This document shows positions 35,585-44,360 of a stretch of DNA of 64,000 nucleotides, piece by piece. The stretch covers positions 1 through 64,000 of the forward strand of contig NZ_JACWZY010000028.1 in the NCBI RefSeq assembly GCF_014699005.1. The letters run 5' to 3'. The notes under the pieces are model-generated. The model was not told the origin of the DNA and ran no database searches. It was given only the letters and a program-made list of their open reading frames with translations. The number at the start of each line of letters is the position of its first letter. Position 1 is the stretch's first letter. The DNA is from Spirosoma profusum (lineage in GTDB: Bacteria > Bacteroidota > Bacteroidia > Cytophagales > Spirosomataceae). A program made the position numbers and the translations under genes.

Positions 35585-36691
35585 CTATTGGATACCATAA
35601 GAAGTTTCTTGAACGATATAATCGACCACGCTTTTCAGGTTGTTGTGCTGCTGAAACACAGCGATTTGCCGATCAGCACCGGTGCCCATTTCCAAAATTT
35701 TCAGGACATATTCACACTCTGCCCGGCTGCCCAGATCATCTACTACGTCGTCAATAAAATTGAGCAGTTCGTGAATCAGATGGTGGGTCGGTACTTCTTC
35801 CTGTTTGCCAAAATCAATGAGTTTTCCTTCGATACCGTAACGAGCGGCCCGCCACTTGTTTTCGTTGATGAGAATCCGTCGATACGGGCGGAAATTAAGG
35901 TTTTGCTTGTGGAGTTTATAGATTTTGGCAACCAGCGCCTGCATAATGGCGGCCAGACAAATCGTCTCGTCAATTCGCATCGGTACGTCGCAGATACGAA
36001 ATTCGATGGTATCGAAGAACGGGTGTAGCCGGATATCCCACCAGATTTTCTTGCCGTTGTCGATACACCCCGTTTTTACCAGCAGATTAATGTATTCGTC
36101 GTATTCGGCCGCCGACGAGAAAAAGTCGGGAATTCCGGTCCGGGGAAATTTGTCGAAAACTTTGGAGCGATACGATTTAAAGCCCGTGTTACGTCCCCGC
36201 CAGAACGGTGAATTGGTGGAGAGTGCGTAAATGTGAGGTAGAAAATAACGTACTGCGTTCATAATCTGAATGCCCTCGTTCCGACTCTCGATACCAACGT
36301 GGACGTGCAGACCAAAAATCAGGTTGGATCGTGCTACGTCGCGCAATTCTTCGATGAGCCGGTCGTAACGCTCATTGGGCGTAATAAGCTGTTCCTGCCA
36401 GTCGGAGAAAGGATGCGTACCAGCTGCGGCTATTTTAAGGTTTTGTTTTTCGGCCAGTTCGATGATCATCTTGCGGAGGTACGTAACCTCCTGACGCGCA
36501 TCCTGAATATTGTTGCACACATTGGTTCCAACTTCCACCACGGCCTGGTGCATTTCGGCCTTTACACGCTCCTGAAGCACAATTTGTCCGCCATCGACAA
36601 TTTTTGACATGTGCGAACGCAACTCGCCTGAACTGGGGTCTATTGTTTGAAACTCTTCTTCAATTCCTAAGGTGAAGACTGGCATCGGCAA
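35585..36691 (-). CDS. Carboxylate-amine ligase, YbdK/GCS2 family
   Basis: The 368-residue protein (E. coli YbdK has 372) begins with TLGIEEEFQTID, the metal-binding glutamates of the glutamate-cysteine ligase 2 fold. It contains GLHVHVGI in the centre and IEFRICDVP before the C-terminal helices. YbdK has weak glutamate-cysteine ligase activity; in gene groups with ATP-grasp and glutaminase partners such enzymes are thought to make small peptides or amides. It is the first gene of the three-gene minus-strand group (gaps 134 and 87 bp). The start is certain because the EEEF motif lies at residues 11-14. Confidence 0.9.
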   Translation of the reverse strand: MPMPVFTLGIEEEFQTIDPSSGELRSHMSKIVDGGQIVLQERVKAEMHQAVVEVGTNVCNNIQDARQEVTYLRKMIIELAEKQNLKIAAAGTHPFSDWQEQLITPNERYDRLIEELRDVARSNLIFGLHVHVGIESRNEGIQIMNAVRYFLPHIYALSTNSPFWRGRNTGFKSYRSKVFDKFPRTGIPDFFSSAAEYDEYINLLVKTGCIDNGKKIWWDIRLHPFFDTIEFRICDVPMRIDETICLAAIMQALVAKIYKLHKQNLNFRPYRRILINENKWRAARYGIEGKLIDFGKQEEVPTHHLIHELLNFIDDVVDDLGSRAECEYVLKILEMGTGADRQIAVFQQHNNLKSVVDYIVQETSYGIQ

Positions 36692-37092
36692 TATGGGTTT
36701 GAGAAATATGATTCTGTAAGCTAAGAAACGAAAATGGAATATACTAGTTTTTGCATTGACGCACTACGTTCGGTGCGGACAAGCGGTTTTTTGTTAGGAG
36801 TTATAACTATTTGAAGAATATTTCCTGAAGTAAAAAATGCTGCCTCATTTGCTGATATATCATTCGTATGTTTTATATCATCTATATCTCACTTACGTAG
36901 TTTAAATACTTAATACAGGTGATTTATGTAACTACAGAGTGATTATAAATAATTATATAAATGTCCTATAATTATTTTTTTGTTTATTTAAAGTGTCAAT
37001 ATTGCGCATAGAAAACCCCACGCTAGTTTGGAGACAGGACGCAGGGCTTTTTTTAGTAGTTCAATGTCTTACTATCAAACCAATGTAAAGAA
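36692..37092. other. AT-rich divergent intergenic region
   Basis: A 401-bp gap between the divergent GCS2-type ligase gene and the Cys-rich lipoprotein gene. It is visibly richer in A and T than the rest, especially 36880-37010. It must hold two promoters, but I find no clear TTTG/TAnnTTTG pair and no ORF or hairpin I would support. Confidence 0.6.
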
Positions 37093-38043
37093 ATGAAAAA
37101 TTATCAAAGTTTATGGGCTTTTGCGGCAATTATATTTTTGTCTTTAGGCTATGTAGTATCCTGTAAAAAGGAAAGTGACACGCCCGTAAAATCACAAGAT
37201 GACAACCAGTACATGGAAATTGGTGGACTGCAAGCTAAAGTAAATCTAGGGCTAAACACTAAAAACAATTCGTTTACGCTGGAACAAGAAGCGTTGGTAG
37301 ACAATCAATTGACCTTACCAAAAGGGACGGTTATTCAAAAAATTGAAAATGATCCTCACTCACTTTTATTTACGCTGCCCATAAATTATCGCCTGACAGG
37401 GTCTGGTGCCAGAGTTGCTGAAACAGCCCTTACTGGTGGTAAAGTGACTTGTAAATGTACACAAGGTTCTGGGTGTAGCCCGTTAGTGTCAACCATTCAG
37501 AAAACGACGATTGGTTGTTTAATGAATGATCAATGTGGAGCATGTACAAACATGACTTCTGCTCGTATTGGCAGTGAGGATGTAGAAATTCAGAATAGTC
37601 AAGTGATTGATTTTTCGAAAGATATTCACTTTGTAACCGAGAAAAGTGGGCTGAGTGGTTTGAAGTGTATTACATCCGAAATACTTGATGTAAAAGAAGT
37701 TCAGGAAGGACTAAGAAAATTTGTTACTGCTTATCAGGGAAAAAACACGGAACAACTTTATAAGGCAAACTCGATAGAAGAAATGCCTGAAAACTACGAA
37801 TTTGTGGTTGTAAGTGCCTATGGACGAGTTGTATTAGTTCCAGTAGACAAAACGCTGGCCTATTTTCTTACAAATTCCGCAACCAATGACGGATTTGTAT
37901 CAAGAGCAAGGGTGGCCGCTGAAAGTTGCAAATGTAACTCAGGTACGAGCGGATGTGTAAAAGGCTCTAAAAGTGTCCCATTTCTGGGAAAAGTAGTGTA
38001 CTGCGAAGCGGGGAAATGCACAAATTGTTCACTTAATTACTGA
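37093..38043 (+). CDS. Cysteine-rich lipoprotein with two six-Cys modules
   Basis: The 316-residue protein has a lipoprotein signal with Cys24 in VVSCKK. Two similar modules of six cysteines follow. Module 1 is C120, C122, C128, C142, C148, C151, and module 2 is C279, C281, C288, C304, C309, C312, both with the form C-K-C-x(5-6)-C-x(13-15)-C-x(4-5)-C-x2-C. They are separated by about 125 residues without a recognisable fold. The pattern suggests disulfide knots or metal sites in the periplasm or on the surface. I do not recognise the family. Base use is unlike the neighbours: AT-rich, and without a single TACGT/ACGTA word, suggesting recent gain. It stands alone. Confidence 0.75.
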   Translation: MKNYQSLWAFAAIIFLSLGYVVSCKKESDTPVKSQDDNQYMEIGGLQAKVNLGLNTKNNSFTLEQEALVDNQLTLPKGTVIQKIENDPHSLLFTLPINYRLTGSGARVAETALTGGKVTCKCTQGSGCSPLVSTIQKTTIGCLMNDQCGACTNMTSARIGSEDVEIQNSQVIDFSKDIHFVTEKSGLSGLKCITSEILDVKEVQEGLRKFVTAYQGKNTEQLYKANSIEEMPENYEFVVVSAYGRVVLVPVDKTLAYFLTNSATNDGFVSRARVAAESCKCNSGTSGCVKGSKSVPFLGKVVYCEAGKCTNCSLNY

Positions 38044-38210
38044 AGCTGTTTAAACTTAGTAAAATGCTGGTGAATTGGCTGTTTTTTGTCATGCTGAGGC
38101 ACGAAGCATCTTAAAGTCGATTGATAGGCAACTTTAAGATGCTTCGTGCCTCAGCATGACAAAAAAATACACCCGAGTTTGGCTCAAAAAGAAAAGTTTA
38201 AACAGCTTCA
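38041..38210. repeat. TGTCATGCTGAGG hairpin repeat, copy 6, with outer inverted arms
   Basis: The core hairpin spans 38083-38167 (GTCATGCTGAGGCACGAAGC and its complement). A separate 17-nt outer pair, TGAAGCTGTTTAAACTT at 38041-38057 and AAGTTTAAACAGCTTCA at 38194-38210, encloses it. The left outer arm begins with the stop codon of the lipoprotein gene. Confidence 0.85.
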
Positions 38211-38212
38211 CT

Positions 38213-38292
38213 AGCTAATCTGTATCAGTCATAATCCTCGAAGGGAATAGTTTTACACACTTTCCAAGGATTAGGACTATAACAGATTAGCT
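38213..38292. repeat. 80-nt imperfect palindrome
   Basis: Left arm AGCTAATCTGTATCAGTCAT... and right arm ending ACTATAACAGATTAGCT pair over about 26 nt with a few mismatches. It lies between the convergent lipoprotein and envelope-operon genes and could terminate either, but has no T-tract. Confidence 0.5.
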
Positions 38293-38318
38293 CGAAATGA
38301 CCTCTTTAAAATCGAATC

Positions 38319-39956
38319 TCAGCTAATTTTCGGCTCGACCCACAACGCTGTGAAACACGTAATTAAAAATAACAACCAAATCCAGTTTGGTAATTGCGCC
38401 GATATCGCCTGATTTAACGTAGTACGGATGGTTTGCTGCTGCAAATGAGCTTTTATGAACTGACTAATTATCTGTTTGTTACGTAGTAAATCATCGGCTA
38501 CTACGTCATTCACATACACCGCCAGTGTATCCTGCACCGACTGCCAGCCCGATTGCGGGAACAGCGATACACCCTCCAATAAGCGTTCGTTGATGGGTAA
38601 TTGATGCAGATACGTAGTGTCTGAACCAACGCGAACAAATCGAGCGGGTTTTCCGGAACTGTTTACCAAAATGGACTGCCGGATTCCTTTAAAAACCGGA
38701 GCTTCGACCTGAAAAGTATTCTGATCCGGTCGCACCAGACGAGCCAGTACGCTCGTCCACAGGCGTGTATACGTAAGACTGTCGCCACTGAGCGCGAGCG
38801 GATACGTTTCGCTTAACAGACTGACACCCAAACGGCCTGTCGTTTGCTGCACAGCGACGGGGAAATTCGTCACCGGAAATTGATTCAGATTGTCGACAAA
38901 ACGGTAGGGTAGGGCGTTCAGTCCATTCGAAAGCGGTATTATCGGCTCATTGCTCATTTTCCGAACTTGCCAACGACTTCCCATCGCCCGATTAATGAGT
39001 TGACAATCTGTTTCCGGATTAGTAAGGTTGATAAACATGACGGCCTTGCCACTGACTATTGCCTTACGAACTGCTACGTTGTTAGCATTGGCTGGCTCGG
39101 TAATGATGAGGTCCGGCGTTTTGCTAATGGATTTTCCAGGATTGTTGATCCTGAGTGTACTGCTGAGGTTTTTAGATAACGTAGCGGAAATGGTTACACT
39201 ATGTCCCTGTTTTCCAAGCCAGTCGGCCAGGGTTTTGCTTTCGAAATCAGGATTGTTGAGCAAAAACTGAATGGTGAGTGGCTGATTGGAACGGGCGAAA
39301 TAACGTAGCGTATCCAACGTAGTGCTGCCCAGTATTACGTTCACCTGATTCTGCCCGAGGGCAAACGCCGGAAACTGGAACGCAAACGTATTATCCCCCT
39401 CACGTAGCGCCACGCTATCCAGCGTTCGATTGCCGAAACGAAGTTTCAAGGGTTGGGTTTCTGAGGAGAAAATTCGGCCCGTTACGTGCTGCATTTCACC
39501 TTGTTGCACAATGCCTTTCCAGCGAATCGACTGAAGCTGATCGGGTGCGTCGTAAGGAATCCAACGTAGTGCTACGTTACTCAGTTTCGTGAGCGTTTCG
39601 GTGGGGAAGCGTTGGCCCAACATTGTTACCGAATCAACATTCGCTTTGAAATTTTGACTCGTAAAGCTTTCCTGAATACGCAGGCTATCCTTCATGCGCC
39701 GGACAAAGGCAGACGGTACGCCATCGCCCACGAGTAAAATATGCCGGGCAGGTCGGTCGATGGGCCACTCAGGCTGAAGAAAATAACCGGTCAATAGCAA
39801 CCACAGCAGCCCATTTAATCCACCCCTTACCCATTTCCGCCCGATGCTGAGCGACGGATTTCGGGCAATCAGCCAGATTTGGCCAACCAGCAGAATGAGC
39901 AACGTAGTGGCAATGAGCCAATTGATTGGATCGGTCCAATTTACAATACTTTGCAT
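38319..39956 (-). CDS. Membrane protein of the MoxR/BatA operon, last gene
   Basis: The protein has 545 residues with two predicted N-terminal membrane helices (about 12-30 and 45-62) and one at the C-terminus (about 522-540). Between them lies a large periplasmic or cytoplasmic region with a glutaminase/vWA-like alpha-beta layout (HILLVGDGVPSAFV, DLIITEPANANN, KAVMFINL) as in other BatA-type operon proteins. No catalytic motif is evident. It begins 5 bp after the DUF4175-like gene and closes a tightly packed operon with MoxR and DUF58 genes, so a role in assembly or stress tolerance of the envelope is inferred. Confidence 0.7.
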   Translation of the reverse strand: MQSIVNWTDPINWLIATTLLILLVGQIWLIARNPSLSIGRKWVRGGLNGLLWLLLTGYFLQPEWPIDRPARHILLVGDGVPSAFVRRMKDSLRIQESFTSQNFKANVDSVTMLGQRFPTETLTKLSNVALRWIPYDAPDQLQSIRWKGIVQQGEMQHVTGRIFSSETQPLKLRFGNRTLDSVALREGDNTFAFQFPAFALGQNQVNVILGSTTLDTLRYFARSNQPLTIQFLLNNPDFESKTLADWLGKQGHSVTISATLSKNLSSTLRINNPGKSISKTPDLIITEPANANNVAVRKAIVSGKAVMFINLTNPETDCQLINRAMGSRWQVRKMSNEPIIPLSNGLNALPYRFVDNLNQFPVTNFPVAVQQTTGRLGVSLLSETYPLALSGDSLTYTRLWTSVLARLVRPDQNTFQVEAPVFKGIRQSILVNSSGKPARFVRVGSDTTYLHQLPINERLLEGVSLFPQSGWQSVQDTLAVYVNDVVADDLLRNKQIISQFIKAHLQQQTIRTTLNQAISAQLPNWIWLLFLITCFTALWVEPKIS

Positions 39957-39961
39957 TGGCT

Positions 39962-42208
39962 TTACTTTAACTGTTGCCAGAAAACCTGTTGTAGTTTACG
40001 GTCGCTCATGTAGTTTGCGCCAGTACGTTCCGAGGGGTTCGCTAAGGCGTACAAGCGGGTTTTGAGACCAGTTTTTTCTACGACCGTGATTGATTTACCC
40101 GCCACCAATTTCTGGAGTGTCGCCAGCACTGACCAGTTTGTAATACCACTATTTACAACCCGTTCGGTCAGCGCGTTGCCAAGTTGCTGAACAGTCTGGC
40201 GTTGCCTGGAACTCAGCGTCGGCAAATCCAGAAAGCCAAGCGTTTCAGCAACTAACGCTTCAATACGCTGCTGGTTATAGCTACGTTCCTGACGAAACGC
40301 GTCTGTTACGTTCTTCAGCTCGCCCGTCAGCCGGGTTTCTTTTTCTTTGGTCTGGGGCGGGTCGAAACCGGTTTTCTTGACGTAGGAACGGGCCTTCTGC
40401 TGCGATAATTTCAAATATTTCAGGGCTTCGCGTTCAAAAGGCAGGGCTTTTTCGGGCTCATACAGGCGCAGATGCAGTTCCGATTGCCACATGTTTTCCA
40501 GCGCCATTTTCAGTAACGAACGAGTCGACTGTTCATGGAACGTATTGGTTTCGGTATCGTCGTGCGAGTGCATATATTGCTCCAGCAACGCAGCTACAGG
40601 GTCTTTGTCGTCTGAATTGCCGCCCCCGCCGTGATTATGGCCGTCATCGGCGCTATGGGCGGGTGCAGGAGTAGGGGCTACCTGCTCGCCTTCGCCCTCG
40701 TCGTGCTTGTGCATGTAAGCCTGAATGGCTGCCATTCCAGCCACAACCGCACCATCGCCGTTGGTGGGCAGAGGACTGCCGCCCCCGATGTTTTTTTCAA
40801 ACTCTTCGCCTAAAAATTGTCCGTATCGGAGACGTAGCGCTTTCTGGTCGAAACCGATTTCATTGGATTGGCTTTTGAAGGCCGGGGTCGCGTTCAACTT
40901 GTCGGCCATCTTTTTACGACTCGCAATCAGTTTTTCGGTATCGATGATAATCTGGCGCTGACTTCGAAAATATTCCGGCATGATGTTAACCGCCATCGTT
41001 GCCAGTTCGCTTTCTTCGGCTTGCGTCGTGTCTTTATACACCACGAAATACGTATCTGACTTGGTGAAATTTGGTTCGGGCTGGCGATTGTCGAAAGCGG
41101 CCCAGTAGTAATACAGTTCATCGCCGGGCGCAAATTGCAAGGCGTTGAGATCAAGCGCTTTAGTCAGTTTTGCTTCCTGGAAATTTTCTTGACTGAGGGG
41201 TAGTTTTATTTCCCGAAATTTCACGTTTTCGCCAGATCCCCGCGCTACGGTCGCCACAATGAACGCTTGTGATACGTTAAAATCGTCTGAGATTTTAGCA
41301 CCAATAGTCAACGTTTTTGGGTCTTTCAAGAAGTGAAATTTGTATAATTCCTTTGAGTTGGGCTCGATTTTGGGGGCCAGATCGGGTTTGGCTTCGAGCC
41401 GATAAAAATCAGATTGATAAATGAGCGAATCGCGTTTGTTTTCCATCCGCCAGTACGCTTTGATGGCATACAAACCCGAACTGACCAACTTATCCTGATA
41501 CGTAAACCCGTCTCCTGCTTTCCGAAAAGCCAGTTCTTGCCCACGACTTCCAACCAGACGTACTAATACGTTCTGATTGTCAGTGAATTGTACTTGCCAC
41601 GTCAACGTAGCGCCGACCGTGGCTGATGCGTTCAGGTTATTCGAGCGCGTATCGGACAGACGCGTGTAGGCAGGTGGCTTAACGTGCAGACTGGCTGATT
41701 TAAACGTTGGTGGAATCGGCTCAGGTTCTGTTACGAACGTTTTCAGAAAACCTCGTTCTTTAGGGCTACCGGGCGTATTTTTCTGAAAAATTGGAAAAAC
41801 GTAGTGAACTCCCAGCACCAGCAGCAAAGGCAGTACATACAAACTGATTTTCGACCAAAGCACAACAGGGATGCGCACGTTCTGAATGTGTTCGTTCAGT
41901 CGCTCGACCTGTAATTGTTCGGCTAGATTAAGCTCTGGTTTGGCCAACAAGGGTAAGCTGTATTCGACATTTCCGACAGTCTGGTGAATGAGTCGGATGG
42001 CCTGCTCTTTTTTACTCTGATAAAGTTTGGTAATGATGGCACCAGCGGAAAATCCAGCCAGGCCAGCCAGCCACGGCCAGACCACCGATGGACCGGCGAA
42101 CGTAACAGTCAGCAGATAAGCCGATGCCGCTATCAACAGACAACGTAGCAGCGCATTGGCATACAACTGGTAGGTTACCGATGCAAGCAGGCGTTTTAGT
42201 TCGTTCAT
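39962..42208 (-). CDS. DUF4175-like membrane protein with His-rich linker
   Basis: A 748-residue protein. Two hydrophobic helices (about 18-35 and 45-60) and a third near 125-145 anchor it, followed by a long periplasmic beta region (PPAYTRLSDTRS, then IGAKISDDFNVSQAFIVATV), which resembles DUF4175 proteins of Bacteroidota. The C-terminal half is helical with a histidine- and acid-rich linker near 515-570 (YMHKHDEGEGE, HNHGGGGNSDD, YMHSHDD), a possible metal-binding site. Its start overlaps the BatA-like gene by 4 bp. It belongs to the MoxR/DUF58/BatA operon; function unknown. Confidence 0.75.
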   Translation of the reverse strand: MNELKRLLASVTYQLYANALLRCLLIAASAYLLTVTFAGPSVVWPWLAGLAGFSAGAIITKLYQSKKEQAIRLIHQTVGNVEYSLPLLAKPELNLAEQLQVERLNEHIQNVRIPVVLWSKISLYVLPLLLVLGVHYVFPIFQKNTPGSPKERGFLKTFVTEPEPIPPTFKSASLHVKPPAYTRLSDTRSNNLNASATVGATLTWQVQFTDNQNVLVRLVGSRGQELAFRKAGDGFTYQDKLVSSGLYAIKAYWRMENKRDSLIYQSDFYRLEAKPDLAPKIEPNSKELYKFHFLKDPKTLTIGAKISDDFNVSQAFIVATVARGSGENVKFREIKLPLSQENFQEAKLTKALDLNALQFAPGDELYYYWAAFDNRQPEPNFTKSDTYFVVYKDTTQAEESELATMAVNIMPEYFRSQRQIIIDTEKLIASRKKMADKLNATPAFKSQSNEIGFDQKALRLRYGQFLGEEFEKNIGGGSPLPTNGDGAVVAGMAAIQAYMHKHDEGEGEQVAPTPAPAHSADDGHNHGGGGNSDDKDPVAALLEQYMHSHDDTETNTFHEQSTRSLLKMALENMWQSELHLRLYEPEKALPFEREALKYLKLSQQKARSYVKKTGFDPPQTKEKETRLTGELKNVTDAFRQERSYNQQRIEALVAETLGFLDLPTLSSRQRQTVQQLGNALTERVVNSGITNWSVLATLQKLVAGKSITVVEKTGLKTRLYALANPSERTGANYMSDRKLQQVFWQQLK

Positions 42209-43398
42209 GCGTTTTTGGTTAAAGCAAGCCAGCGTTCAACTAGTAGTAAACTGATAAAAACCAGTAAGAGTGCGTTCTGAAATCCGGCCTGTTGCTGTTT
42301 GTCGATTTTCGTAGATGGAATAAAAAGGGCTTTTACATCCTGTTGACTCAATGGCACTTGATTGGTATAAAGCCCCAAATGACGTACCAAATGCTCCCCC
42401 AGCCACTCTGGTAACTGCCCTGTTTCGACCCGATCCGAGGTTTGGGGCGTTAGTGTTTCATTCGTAAAAATGACGTTACGTAACCCCAGATGTTGCACGG
42501 GCGCCGACACGATATAGAGTATTTGCGGAAGCGGCTTGGCAGGTAGCTGATCGGCTAAAACCCAATGATACGTTCGATTTGGAACTGGTTGTTCGTCAAT
42601 GACTAAATCCAGCGAGTACACGTCCATCAGTGCTTTCAGAGCGGCCTTTACAGTTTGCCGTTCTCGTGGGTTTCGATAATTAATCAACGTAAATAAAGTG
42701 CCTGAATGGGTCGGTGCCGACTGAAATCTGAGGGCTGGATCTAGCGTGGATGCCGCAGTCAGTTTCCCTGCCAGATTCATGAACAGCTTTTTATTTTGCT
42801 GTACGTTCAAATACGGGCGGGACTCTGCGATTGAATCGACAAGCGGATGCAGATGAAACCGTACCGGTACCGTTATGACAGGTACGTCAGCCAGGGTTTG
42901 GTTGTTCAGAACGTAGAGGTGAAGCTCTGTATTTTTTGTATCAAGTTGATTGATAGCCGTTTGAATTGATAAAGTATTCGGCTTCACCGACTGTTTCGAA
43001 GCAGTGGCATTCTCGCCAAACGTAGTAAGCTGTTCATCGGCCCAGGCAATCCGTTCGCCTTTTTTTTGTGCTTCCGCTAATTCAAATCGAAAATTGTCGG
43101 CAACGGTGGTATTCGGCTGAACGAGGTGAACTTTCCGGATAACAGGTGGCTTTGCCAACCAGTTTGACATAGGCTGAGCCAGTAAAAAGGCAAGCAGAAC
43201 CAGCAGCAGGCAGCGAATAATCAACAGCAGAATATTATCGAGTCGAAGCCCACGACTTTGTTGCTGTTGCTTTTCAATGAGCCATTGCGTAGCCGCCCAG
43301 GGTAGCGGTTTTCCGCGCTTCTGGTGCCAGAAGTGAATAGCCACCGGAATAACGATAGCCAACGCTCCCCACAACAACAATGGCTCAATGAATGACAT
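42205..43398 (-). CDS. BatA-domain membrane protein
   Basis: The 397-residue protein begins MSFIEPLLLWGALAIVIPVAIHFW, the N-terminal helix of the BatA domain, followed by a KRGKPLPW segment and a second helix (NILLLIIRCLLLVLLAFLLAQP), also typical. A third helix lies close to the C-terminus (LLLVFISLLLVERWLAL). The middle is a soluble domain with a loose vWA-like pattern but no intact MIDAS motif. BatA-type proteins work with MoxR chaperone-like ATPases and DUF58 proteins in envelope stress or aerotolerance. The gene lies 10 bp after the DUF58 gene. Confidence 0.85.
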   Translation of the reverse strand: MSFIEPLLLWGALAIVIPVAIHFWHQKRGKPLPWAATQWLIEKQQQQSRGLRLDNILLLIIRCLLLVLLAFLLAQPMSNWLAKPPVIRKVHLVQPNTTVADNFRFELAEAQKKGERIAWADEQLTTFGENATASKQSVKPNTLSIQTAINQLDTKNTELHLYVLNNQTLADVPVITVPVRFHLHPLVDSIAESRPYLNVQQNKKLFMNLAGKLTAASTLDPALRFQSAPTHSGTLFTLINYRNPRERQTVKAALKALMDVYSLDLVIDEQPVPNRTYHWVLADQLPAKPLPQILYIVSAPVQHLGLRNVIFTNETLTPQTSDRVETGQLPEWLGEHLVRHLGLYTNQVPLSQQDVKALFIPSTKIDKQQQAGFQNALLLVFISLLLVERWLALTKNA

Positions 43399-43408
43399 CA
43401 GGTCAGTT

Positions 43409-44260
43409 CTAAGTCAACAAAAACTGTTTTAACACTAACGCAATGGGTTCGCTCAATCGGATACGTATCAACCGAACGTGTGGTAAGCGAAGACTTTCGT
43501 CCAGACTTGCCAGGTAATCAGTGGCTCGCTGGCGAACCGTTTCTCGAATTGTATCGGCTTGTAATTCAAGTTCCTTGCCCGTTTCTAAGTCCTGAAATCG
43601 GTAAAAGCCACTCATGGAAAAATCCAGTTCTTGATCGCCCAATAACTGAAATAGGACAATTTCCCGGCGCGGAGCGGCCACTTTTTGAATGAGGTTTACC
43701 CACTCATCATTCACCTGTAAAAAGTCTGACGCAATTATGAGCATCTCATTTTGTTTACGACCGAATTCAGGAATCACATCGCCCTGATTGCTCCAGGGAC
43801 CTTCTGCACGAGCTGCTTCGAGTTGCGCTACAATCTTCAGAAAAGCCTGTTTGCCCGACGGAACGAGCGGTTTCACCGAACCCTGTTGAAGTGCGTACAA
43901 ACTCAATTGATCTCCCTGTCTGTTAGTGAGATACGCCAGCGAGGCTAGCAGGATTTTCGCATATTGCAAGCGACTGATTTTTCCTTCGGCGTAATTCATC
44001 GAACCCGACAAATCGAGTAGCAGCCGAATCTGCTGATTACTTTCCGTAGCCGATTCCCGTACCAGATGATGCCCGGTTTTCGCAAATAATTTCCAGTCGA
44101 TACGTTTCGGATCATCGCCCGGAACGTAGTGCCGAAACTGCTCAAACTCGGTTCCAATACCCGACCGCCGACTCTGCTGAACACCCAGCATCAACTCATC
44201 ACTGACTAGTTTTCCAGCCAGTTGGAGGTTATTTAGTTTGATGAGGTCTTGAGTGAGCAT
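43409..44260 (-). CDS. DUF58 (vWA-like) protein
   Basis: A 283-residue protein with the DUF58 signature FRHYVPGDDPKRIDWKLFAKT (about residues 44-64), followed by a vWA-type MIDAS motif LLLDLSGSMNY. No membrane helix is seen, whereas many homologues have two. It is expected to bind a metal ion and to be a substrate or adaptor of the MoxR ATPase encoded just upstream (100-bp gap filled by a hairpin repeat). The start ATG 44260 is supported by the conserved helix LTQDLIKLNNLQLAGKLV. Confidence 0.9.
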   Translation of the reverse strand: MLTQDLIKLNNLQLAGKLVSDELMLGVQQSRRSGIGTEFEQFRHYVPGDDPKRIDWKLFAKTGHHLVRESATESNQQIRLLLDLSGSMNYAEGKISRLQYAKILLASLAYLTNRQGDQLSLYALQQGSVKPLVPSGKQAFLKIVAQLEAARAEGPWSNQGDVIPEFGRKQNEMLIIASDFLQVNDEWVNLIQKVAAPRREIVLFQLLGDQELDFSMSGFYRFQDLETGKELELQADTIRETVRQRATDYLASLDESLRLPHVRLIRIRLSEPIALVLKQFLLT

Positions 44261-44275
44261 GTATGTGACAAATTG

Positions 44276-44357
44276 TTACGCAGAGATTCGCGGAGAAGTA
44301 AGAGACGCACAGAGAATTCTCTGCGAATCTCTATCTGCTCTGTGCATCTCTGCGTAA
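44276..44357. repeat. CTCTGTG-type palindrome, solo hairpin 1
   Basis: Arms TTACGCAGAGATTCGCGGAG... and ...CTGTGCATCTCTGCGTAA form an imperfect 82-nt palindrome in the gap between moxR and the DUF58 gene. It belongs to the same family as the inverted repeats at 50291-50337 and 50688-50733, but with no gene between the arms. Confidence 0.75.
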
Positions 44358-44360
44358 TTG

